Part shown: positions 14,858-21,187 of the stretch, in pieces
Layout of the letters: every line of letters begins with the position of its first letter
How positions within the stretch are numbered: the stretch's first letter is position 1
Source of the DNA: an uncultured Lachnospiraceae bacterium
GTDB taxonomy: Bacteria > Bacillota > Clostridia > Lachnospirales > Lachnospiraceae
Assembly (NCBI GenBank): GCA_910578475.1
Contig: CAJTRK010000043.1
Location: 1 to 21,187, forward strand
Direction: 5' to 3'
Length of the DNA: 21,187 bases
Made by a program: the position numbers and the translations under genes
The notes under the pieces: model-generated
Database searches by the model: none
The model's input: the letters and a program-made list of their open reading frames with translations, nothing else
What the model was told of the DNA's origin: nothing

Positions 14858-15710
14858 ATGTCTCAAAACACATCCGAAAAAACTGCTCTTCCCCGTTTAT
14901 TCCCTTCTTGGCAAAAAATCAATATTCTGAAAATTCTTCCCCGCGAAGGCACAAAACTCACAGATACGGGCAGTTTCGTCATCATGGATATTCTTGTCCG
15001 GCTCTCCGACGGCTCCTATGCCAATGTGGAAATGCAGAAAATCGGCTACTACTTTCCGCTTGCCAGAGCCGACTGTTATGCCTCCGATATACAAAAAACG
15101 AACTCAGACAGTCTTTTTCCTTTGCAAATCTTCATAAAGTATACTGCATCATTCTGATGGGAGAAAGTCCCGCCGGACTTCATGAAGATATTTTTATTTG
15201 CCTTGATATTTTCCGTTTAATCGTACATACTATAACTAAAAGAAGTACACCGCTAGAAGCATGGCTTACTTTCCTGAGCGCCACCGATATTCACAGCATT
15301 ACGTCGCTTGTGAAGGCCTTTCCCATGTTCCTGCCCATCTATCAGGAAATTGCTGACTTCGCACAAAATCCAAAGGAGTTGATGAATATGTTCTCTGAAG
15401 CATTGCGCATTATGGACCATAATCTGGAACGAATGATGGTTGAAGAAATACGAAAAGAATGTGAAGCCAAAGTCGAAGCTGAGGTCGAAGCCAGAGTTAA
15501 GGCTGAAGCCAAACTGAAAGCCGCCAAAACAGAGTTTAAGGCAATGGCGGATGAAAGAATCAATGCGATAATCGAGGCAAAGGCTCAGGAAACAAACAAA
15601 GCGGAAATTTTCCGTCGCGTCTACTTGGGAAATCGGCGGAAGAAATCACACAAGAGCTTTCTCTTCCCTCCGACACCGTCAAAGAAATTTCATCCACTGT
15701 CAATCAATAA
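14858..15710 (+). pseudogene. Degraded Rpn family (PD-(D/E)XK nuclease) transposase
   Basis: A remnant of the recombination-promoting nuclease/transposase group common in Lachnospiraceae. Frame 1 gives ILPREGTKLTDTGSFVIMDI and SYANVEMQKIGYY, the nuclease core with EMQ, and ends at 15157. The sequence continues in a second frame with FSFANLHKVYCIILMGESP, CLDIFRLIVHTI, STPLEAWLTFLSA and FLPIYQEIADFAQNPKELMN, then a lysine/alanine coiled coil. From about 15625 the ending shifts again: GKSAEEITQELSLPS up to a TAA at 15708. Both shifts fit one-base losses. The family's usual N-terminus and part of the middle (after AGLHE) appear deleted. So the gene is dead, though the first start has an AAGGAAG site. 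Confidence 0.85.
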
Positions 15711-15741
15711 CCACAAAAAATGACTCCGCAGAACCTCACAC

Positions 15742-17808
15742 TTACCACCACAAAATATAAATCAACGTCAGCGCAAGCCCGATGCCGAACATAAAAAGTC
15801 CGAACGAAAGGCTTCTCTGGATAATCATAAAGCTCTCCCGGAAATCCTCAACTTTGGCTGCGGTCAGATGCACAAATTCTTTGTGTGTCTGCTTCTTTCT
15901 CCCCCACAAACGATTGCGGACTGCCTGCAGGCCATTCAGCATTCTGCCAAAAGACTCTGTCATGGCATTGCCTTCCTGCCGCTCATACGGCAGCGAAGCA
16001 TCCCGATACAGTGTCTTACGCAGCACGACTACCGCAATATCCAAGACACTGTCAAAGATTCTGCACACGATGCCGCAAAGCAAGGGCAGAAAATTGAGGA
16101 ACAAAGGTCTGTACAGCAAATATTCCATATCCAGCCATTTTGGCCATTTATCCACATATACCCCGTCGCGCATAAGCGATTTACGAATGATGAACAAGTA
16201 TACAAACGCTCCGATTGCGATAGAAATCAATGCCCCTTTCAGATTGGCAGGGCTGAAATAAGCGACTGCGTCTCCTCCCGTTTCCGCAGTCAGCGGATTC
16301 ATAAAATAACCGCCGAACCTCGCCGCCTTGTCCATCAGCGCATGGGGAAAGAATCCCCAGATGAAAAGAACAAGTGCGCTCATGCTCAGCACGAACGTGC
16401 TTCCCGGATTCATATAGGACGTTTTTTTATCATATTCCGCCTGTTTCTCCGCATCTTTATTCTTTTCCACAAAAACGGCAGTAAAAAGTTTCGCCATATA
16501 GGCTGCCGTCAGGCCGCCGCTTATCAGAAAAATCATCTCCACCAGTTTCATCGTGCCATCGCCGCCGTATTCCAGAATGCTTTCATGCAAAAGTGTCTTA
16601 CTGATATAGCCGCCGAAGAAAGGTACGCCGGCAATCGCCAACGCCCCAATCAGAAAAATAACTTTCAGTACCGTTTTTTTTCTGCCAAATCCGCGTATTT
16701 CGTTTAAATCAAGCGCATGGGCATTCATGAAAACGACGCCTGCCGCCATGAACAGAACAAGTTTTATCAGAGAATGGTTCACCATATGCAGCAACGTGCC
16801 ATGCACGGCCGTCAGGTTTTCCTGCCCGAGAAGCCCCTGCATTCCAACGCCCACAAGGATGAACCCAATCTGCGACATGGAAGAACAGGCAAGCGTGCGC
16901 TTCAAGTCTATGGAAAAGACTGCCAGCAATGCGCCGCCAAACATCGTCAGAACACCGATGCCCAGTATCAGATTTCCCCACGTCTTATCGAACAGGAAAA
17001 GATGGCAGCTGACCGCCAGTATTCCGAAAATGCCTGTTTTTGTCAGGATTCCCGACAGCAAAGCCGATGCCGGCGCGGGCGCGGCCGGATGCGCTTTCGG
17101 AAGCCAGATATGCAGCGGAAAAGCGCCCGCTTTCGCGCCAAAACCCACGAGCAGGCAGACGCCGGCCCCATACAAAACCGCCCGATTCCCGGAATAAACC
17201 TGTGCCGCAAAGAAAAGCTCCGTAATATCCAGTGTGCCGAGCACGTCGTACAGCAGGAAAATACCCATCAGCATTACCAAACCGCCGATAATGGCAACCG
17301 CAAGATACGTCGCCGCGGCTTTTAAGGCGGTCTCCGTTTCTTCCTGCGCTACCCACACATAGGATGTAAAAGACATGATTTCAAAAAAGAGAAACATCGT
17401 AAACAAATCTTCAGAAAGAAAAACACCCATCGTCGCCCCAAGCGTAGCGAGCAGAAACAGATAATAGCGGTTCTGATGTTTATGATGCCGCATATACTCG
17501 CCTGAAAGAATCGTCGCCATCATCCACATGAAGGCCGCAATCAGCCCATAAAGAACCCGAAATCCTTCCATCGTAAAATGAAGCCCCATACCGCAGACAC
17601 CCGGCAGATAGCACCGATAAAAAGCAGCCGCCCCGCTCTCTCCGCCATTTTCCGTCCAAAGCGCAAATACCAGCAAAAATTCGCTCACCACGATAAAATT
17701 CGCAAGATAAGTTCTGGCTGCCTCTTTTTTTCGTCCGACAATGCCGGCCAGAAGCGCTCCTGCAAAAGGATAAAAGACCGGCACGGCAAGAATCAAATTT
17801 TCATTCAT
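15742..17808 (-). CDS. Proton-conducting transporter subunit, NuoL/HyfB-like (antiporter fold)
   Basis: A large multi-pass membrane protein (688 residues) of the fold shared by complex I NuoL, hydrogenase-4 and Mrp antiporter subunits, which carry protons or sodium across the membrane. The discontinuous-helix motifs are present: FFEIMSFTSY with the conserved glutamate (143 from this start), GFGAKAGAFPLHIWLPKAHP with the key lysine (226), ILTKTGIF (lysine 257) and GYISKTLL near the C-terminal part of the fold. After about 14 helices it continues in a long extension with amphipathic helices and a last membrane segment at the extreme C-terminus. It is the last gene of the operon. The stop of the preceding gene overlaps an ATG at 17829 (ATGA), but AAAGGAG lies just inside that, so the ATG at 17808 is preferred. 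Confidence 0.87.
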   Translation of the reverse strand: MNENLILAVPVFYPFAGALLAGIVGRKKEAARTYLANFIVVSEFLLVFALWTENGGESGAAAFYRCYLPGVCGMGLHFTMEGFRVLYGLIAAFMWMMATILSGEYMRHHKHQNRYYLFLLATLGATMGVFLSEDLFTMFLFFEIMSFTSYVWVAQEETETALKAAATYLAVAIIGGLVMLMGIFLLYDVLGTLDITELFFAAQVYSGNRAVLYGAGVCLLVGFGAKAGAFPLHIWLPKAHPAAPAPASALLSGILTKTGIFGILAVSCHLFLFDKTWGNLILGIGVLTMFGGALLAVFSIDLKRTLACSSMSQIGFILVGVGMQGLLGQENLTAVHGTLLHMVNHSLIKLVLFMAAGVVFMNAHALDLNEIRGFGRKKTVLKVIFLIGALAIAGVPFFGGYISKTLLHESILEYGGDGTMKLVEMIFLISGGLTAAYMAKLFTAVFVEKNKDAEKQAEYDKKTSYMNPGSTFVLSMSALVLFIWGFFPHALMDKAARFGGYFMNPLTAETGGDAVAYFSPANLKGALISIAIGAFVYLFIIRKSLMRDGVYVDKWPKWLDMEYLLYRPLFLNFLPLLCGIVCRIFDSVLDIAVVVLRKTLYRDASLPYERQEGNAMTESFGRMLNGLQAVRNRLWGRKKQTHKEFVHLTAAKVEDFRESFMIIQRSLSFGLFMFGIGLALTLIYILWW

Positions 17809-17825
17809 ATCGCATAACACTCCTT

Positions 17826-19307
17826 TCATCCGGCAAACACGGCGGCAACAACCTGTTCAACCGCCTCCGTCAGGAACTGCGGGTGGATCCCGATGATAAA
17901 CATGACAATTACAAAAACACATAACGGCAGCAGCATCATCCAGTTCGGGTCTTTGATATCCGCTATCGTTCCATAGTCAAAATCTTTTCCCGGGAAAAAG
18001 GCTCTGACCACAATAGTCAACATATAAATCGCCGTAAGCAGCGCGGAAATCAGAATCGCGCCAAGCCCGGCATAAGCCAACGGGGTTCCGCCTGCCACCG
18101 CGCCTTTTGCCAGATTCCACTTGCTGACAAAACCGCACAGACCCGGCACGCCCATCAGCGCCATCGATGCTATCGTAAAAACGAGAAAGACTTTCGGCAT
18201 TTTTCTGCCCAGTCCGTCGAGCTGGTGAATGTAAATCCGTCCCGTCTTATAAATAACCGCGCCGGCACAGAAAAAGGAACCTATTTTCATGACCGCATGG
18301 CATATCATATGACTGAATGCACCCGCAAGTCCAAGAGGCGTCATCAAAACGATGCCGAACAGAATATAAGAGAGATTACTAACTGTTGACCATGCCAGTC
18401 TACGTTTGAAATGCGTTTCTTTCAACGCCCGGCTGCAGCCGAATATAATTGTAACAATCGTGAGCGCCATGACCAGATTCTGTGCCCAGGTTCCCCGCAG
18501 CAATTCCGTTCCGAAGCTGAAATAGGTAATCCGCATGGTCGCAAAAGCCCCCGCTTTTACAACCGCCACCGCATGAAGCAGCGCCGTGACCGGCGTCGGC
18601 GCAACACCCGCTTTGGGCAGCCACGCGCAGAAAGGACACATGGCGGCCTTCACGCTGAAACCACAGAAACACAATACATAAACAAACAACAGCAGATTGC
18701 TCTTTTCTCCGAGCGCCGCTACATCAAGCACACCGCCCGGCGTAAAATTGGAAGTGCTGCCGTAAATCAGGATAAAAATCATGCCGATAAAAGCGAAAGC
18801 CGCACCGCCGAGCGAATAATACAGATAGGTCCGGCTGGCCAGCACCGCTTCCCTCGACAGCGTATGCAGTACGAGCGGCAGCGTTACCATCGTCAGCATT
18901 TCATAAAAAAAGTACATTGTCACGATATCTTCCGCCATCGCAATGCCAAGAGTGACTCCATAAGTCAATGTATAAAACATAAAAAACACTTTTTCATGCG
19001 CCTCGTGTTTCATATACTCAAAAGAGTATAATGTCGCAAACGGCCACAGAAAAGCCAGTATTACGGCAAAAATGCTGCCCGCCGCATCCAGTTTCAGGCT
19101 GATGCTCAGCCGCCCCGTAAACCGAAACAGCACAAAGGCATCCGACGGCGGATTCATAATCAGCCCGAACGTGAGCGCTGACGTTACGAGCACAAGCAAC
19201 TCTATATAAAAAGCCATTACATTTCTCTTCCGAAAAGGCAGCAGCGGAATGAGGATACTGCCGAACATTGGCAGCAACACCGCAATTACCATCATATACG
19301 CGTTCAT
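17826..19307 (-). CDS. Proton-conducting transporter subunit, NuoM/MrpD-like, with clustered cysteines
   Basis: A 493-residue multi-pass antiporter-fold protein (about 14 helices). Conserved residues are glutamate 136 in FFYEMLTM, lysine 220 in GFSVKAA, lysine 251 in AVVKAG and FVSKWNLAKGA toward the C-terminus. It differs from relatives in the helix-7 loop: GFSVKAAMCPFCAWLPKAGV replaces the usual PLHxWLPxAH, so the histidine is lost and four cysteines (213, 215, 224, 227) surround the lysine. Its start ATG overlaps the stop of a 16-codon ORF, and the nearest AAGGAG is 14 bases away, so translation probably depends on coupling. It sits between two other subunits of the same fold. Confidence 0.87.
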   Translation of the reverse strand: MNAYMMVIAVLLPMFGSILIPLLPFRKRNVMAFYIELLVLVTSALTFGLIMNPPSDAFVLFRFTGRLSISLKLDAAGSIFAVILAFLWPFATLYSFEYMKHEAHEKVFFMFYTLTYGVTLGIAMAEDIVTMYFFYEMLTMVTLPLVLHTLSREAVLASRTYLYYSLGGAAFAFIGMIFILIYGSTSNFTPGGVLDVAALGEKSNLLLFVYVLCFCGFSVKAAMCPFCAWLPKAGVAPTPVTALLHAVAVVKAGAFATMRITYFSFGTELLRGTWAQNLVMALTIVTIIFGCSRALKETHFKRRLAWSTVSNLSYILFGIVLMTPLGLAGAFSHMICHAVMKIGSFFCAGAVIYKTGRIYIHQLDGLGRKMPKVFLVFTIASMALMGVPGLCGFVSKWNLAKGAVAGGTPLAYAGLGAILISALLTAIYMLTIVVRAFFPGKDFDYGTIADIKDPNWMMLLPLCVFVIVMFIIGIHPQFLTEAVEQVVAAVFAG

Positions 19308-19354
19308 GTTATCTCATCAAACTCCTTTTTCCAGGCACTTTTGGCCGGACTCAT
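19304..19354 (-). CDS. Tiny leader ORF coupled to the middle antiporter gene
   Basis: ATG at 19354 opens MSPAKSAWKKEFDEIT, ending in a TGA that overlaps the ATG of the next gene (ATGA). The ribosome site of the downstream gene (AAGGAG) lies inside this ORF. It may be a leader peptide used for translational coupling, or simply a by-product of a tandem duplication. Confidence 0.4.
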   Translation of the reverse strand: MSPAKSAWKKEFDEIT

Positions 19355-19415
19355 TTCTTCAGGCCCTCTGGGGCCGGACTCATTTCTCCAGACTCTTTTA
19401 GCCGAACTCTTCTCC
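19334..19415 (-). repeat. Degenerate 28-29 bp tandem repeat between antiporter genes
   Basis: CCGGACTCATTTCT occurs at 19345 and again at 19374; a decayed copy CCGAACTCTTCTCC begins at 19402. The periods are 29 and 28 bases. On the minus strand each of the two intact copies supplies an ATG with GAGTCCGGCC after it. The whole gap is 19308-19462, and beyond the repeats it shows only purine-rich sequence. Confidence 0.75.
19351..19383 (-). CDS. Second tiny leader ORF, duplicated start
   Basis: ATG at 19383 opens MSPAPEGLKK, ending in TGA that overlaps the ATG of the 16-codon ORF (ATGA). The first four codons match those of that ORF, and GGAG lies three bases upstream. It seems to be a tandem copy of the same start region. 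Confidence 0.35.
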   Translation of the reverse strand: MSPAPEGLKK

Positions 19416-19462
19416 TGCTATTTTCCAGGACTGCTTCGGATTTCCTCTCCGTCCGTTTTCTC

Positions 19463-21073
19463 CTACATCACTGACGACGCTATTTCCGACGCATATTGAA
19501 TCAACGGGCCCGGAAAGAGTCCGATAAGTATCGTCACAACGGTCAGCGCAAACAGCGCCGCAGACATGATATCCAACTTTTCCCGCCGACAGTCTTCCGC
19601 CTCTTTCCGCTCCATAAGCGCGAAATTCTCTCCGGGCAGAAATCCCTTTATCGTTATCGGAAGCAGATATCCGGCGGTCAGCAATGCGCTGAGCAGCAGC
19701 ACAACGGGGCCTGCCATGCGAAAAATACCGGTATCGGACTGCAAAGCCCCCTGTGCCAGATACCATTTGCTGATAAATCCGTTAAAAGGCGGAATCCCAA
19801 TCAGCGCAAGCGACGCAAAGGTATAACACCACAACGTCACCTGCATGTTTTTGCCGATGCCCGTATATTCTTCCACCCTTGTCTTTCCCGTCCGGAAAAT
19901 GAAAATACCGGCAGTCAGGAACAGCGCGCATTTAACCCCTGCATGGAATACCACATGCAGCAACGCGCCCGTCATGCCCAAAGGGGTCAGCAAAGATAAA
20001 CCGAACAAAATATATGAGACCTGCGAGATGGTAGAATAAGCAAGCCGCTTTTTCAACACTTTTTCCCGATAGGCCAGCATGGAACCCATAAAGATTGTGA
20101 GCAGCGTCAACGTCATCCAGGCCGTCTGCACCCAGGTTCCCCGGATGAAGTTCGGACCGACGATATAATATACGGTACGAATGAGCGCCAGCACACCGCC
20201 TTTTACAATAACCGCGGAAAGCGCGGCAGAAGCCGGCGCAGGCGCCGCGGGATGCGCCGCCGTCAGCCAGGAATGCAGCGGAAACATACCCGCTTTTGCA
20301 CCGAATCCGATTATCATCAAAAAGACCGCAATCCGTAAAATCCCGCTGTTTTCGGCCATAAATGTCTGATTCAGCGTACCGCCTGCCGTAAAAGTCAGGG
20401 TATCGCAGGCCTGATACAGAATATAAATGCCAAGCAGCGCGCAGTACGCACCGCCCATAGAATAGAAGAGATATTTCAGCGCCGCCATAATCGACTCTCT
20501 CGAACCGTTATGCAGTATGAGCGGCACTGCGCAAAGCGTCATCAGTTCATAAAAAAAATACATCGTAATCAGGTTTCCGGCAAAATCGAGCGAAAGCAGC
20601 ACCCCGTAGACGAGAAGGTAGAAACCGAAAAACCTTTTTTCTTCCCCTTCGTGCTTCATGTACAGGAACGCATAACATCCTGCCGCCAGCCAGATGATGC
20701 TTGTTACGGCTGCAAACAAGCGGCCGACCGCATCCACATGAAAACAGACCGGTATATTATCCATCAGATGAAACAATATCAGCTCATATTCATCCGCTGC
20801 CGGCCATATCGCCGCTAATGCCAGAAATACCGATGTGCAGAGAATCGTCCCCACAAACATATGCAGTTTTCGTCTGTCATCCTGCACTTTACAAAGTTGT
20901 TTTTTCCCATCCCCGCCGCCGGACGCATATTCTGCGCCGGACATATCATCCGCTGCTTTCTCCTCCCGCATGTGAATATGCTCCCGAAAAGAAACGCAGA
21001 CCAGCGAGATTCCGGCTCCTCCGGACAATAATATCGGCAGCAGCAGGCCAATGCCTTCGCCCAACCACTTCAT
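19463..21073 (-). CDS. Proton-conducting transporter subunit, NuoM/NuoN/MrpD-like
   Basis: A 536-residue multi-pass antiporter-fold protein. Glutamate 176 in YFFYELMTL, lysine 260 in GFGAKAGMFPLHSWL, histidine 274 in AAHPAAPAP and lysine 291 in VIVKGG match the proton path of this family, and GFISKWYLAQGA marks the later broken helix. A hydrophilic stretch of about 40 residues, rich in glycine and charged residues (about 31-72), separates the first and second membrane segments and is longer than usual. The start has GGAGG nine bases upstream. It is the first antiporter gene in the window, and its operon probably continues past the right edge. Whether it belongs to an Mrp antiporter or to a hydrogenase-like complex cannot be decided here. 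Confidence 0.87.
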   Translation of the reverse strand: MKWLGEGIGLLLPILLSGGAGISLVCVSFREHIHMREEKAADDMSGAEYASGGGDGKKQLCKVQDDRRKLHMFVGTILCTSVFLALAAIWPAADEYELILFHLMDNIPVCFHVDAVGRLFAAVTSIIWLAAGCYAFLYMKHEGEEKRFFGFYLLVYGVLLSLDFAGNLITMYFFYELMTLCAVPLILHNGSRESIMAALKYLFYSMGGAYCALLGIYILYQACDTLTFTAGGTLNQTFMAENSGILRIAVFLMIIGFGAKAGMFPLHSWLTAAHPAAPAPASAALSAVIVKGGVLALIRTVYYIVGPNFIRGTWVQTAWMTLTLLTIFMGSMLAYREKVLKKRLAYSTISQVSYILFGLSLLTPLGMTGALLHVVFHAGVKCALFLTAGIFIFRTGKTRVEEYTGIGKNMQVTLWCYTFASLALIGIPPFNGFISKWYLAQGALQSDTGIFRMAGPVVLLLSALLTAGYLLPITIKGFLPGENFALMERKEAEDCRREKLDIMSAALFALTVVTILIGLFPGPLIQYASEIASSVM

Positions 21074-21101
21074 CTATATACACCTCCACTTATAACATAT
21101 A

Positions 21102-21167
21102 AATAACCATGCCGTTCTCTCAATCTTTCATTCTAATAACCATGCCTTTCTCTCAACCTGCGATATT
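21102..21167 (-). repeat. 33-bp tandem repeat resembling the xpaC start region
   Basis: Two units (21102-21134, 21135-21167) share 26 of 33 bases, nearly identical over the first 22. On the minus strand each has GAGAGA(A/C), a ribosome-like tract, then GGCATGGTTATT. The short frames are MVIRMKD (21120-21143) and MVIYML (21090-21110), both quickly stopped. The upstream unit closely matches the xpaC start at 6246-6282. Confidence 0.75.
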
Positions 21168-21178
21168 TGCGCCGCAGG
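21157..21178. other. Small GC hairpin at right edge
   Basis: CCTGCG (21157-21162) pairs with CGCAGG (21173-21178) around a 10-base loop, next to the tandem repeat. No T-run follows on either strand. It may be the end of an upstream gene region cut by the window edge. Confidence 0.35.
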
Positions 21179-21187
21179 CACAAATTC

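Noticed and set aside
15711..15741. Terminator after the antiporter operon
   Set aside because: A run of T exists on the minus strand just past the last stop codon, but no convincing stem precedes it.
19334..19415. CRISPR array
   Set aside because: The repeats are contiguous and degenerate, with no unique spacers and no cas genes; they are a tandem duplication.

Overview
The window looks like chromosome from an anaerobic, low-to-mid GC Firmicute, most likely a Clostridia of the Lachnospiraceae type. The grounds are strong AGGAGG-type ribosome binding sites, TTGACA/TATAAT-like promoters, a DUF4364 protein, a TIGR01212 radical SAM protein, an Rpn/PD-(D/E)XK transposase remnant and a membrane-anchored DUF5722-like glycosidase. 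This placement is inference from gene content; no database search was possible.

Layout. 124-1838 (minus) holds rho followed by rpmE, with a separate rpmE promoter between them. 2402-3616 (plus) is an AT-rich AAA/DUF4143 ATPase that looks acquired, behind a 560-bp AT-rich intergenic region with several palindromes. 3704-6254 (minus) is the xpaC-telA pair. Between xpaC and the next gene lies a 230-bp element with perfect 48-bp inverted repeats, sitting exactly between two divergent promoters. 6714-9405 (plus) is a three-gene unit: malic enzyme, TIGR01212 radical SAM protein, DUF4364 protein, closed by a strong terminator. 9445-12904 (minus) is rarA overlapping the gene for a DUF5722-like membrane protein. 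13086-13646 (plus) is a GNAT acetyltransferase, convergent with 13701-14713 (minus), a metallo-beta-lactamase-fold hydrolase preceded by a small unknown gene. 14858-15710 (plus) is a broken Rpn-family transposase. 15742-21073 (minus) carries three large proton-pumping/antiporter subunits (NuoL/NuoM/MrpD-like) in a row, the distal part of an operon whose start is outside the window.

How the genes fit together. Most of the window is housekeeping: transcription termination, ribosome, malate to pyruvate conversion, replication-fork repair and ion/proton transport. The three antiporter-like subunits imply a membrane-bound oxidoreductase or Mrp-like complex; the small subunits and any redox subunits would have to lie beyond 21187.

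The less ordinary signals are mainly non-coding: the 48-bp inverted-repeat element; two different tandem duplications of translation-start regions immediately upstream of two of the antiporter genes, one forming a chain of tiny ORFs joined by ATGA overlaps and the other resembling the xpaC start; 11-residue repeats in XpaC; and four clustered cysteines around the key lysine of the middle antiporter subunit. No tRNA, rRNA, CRISPR array or intact insertion sequence was seen.
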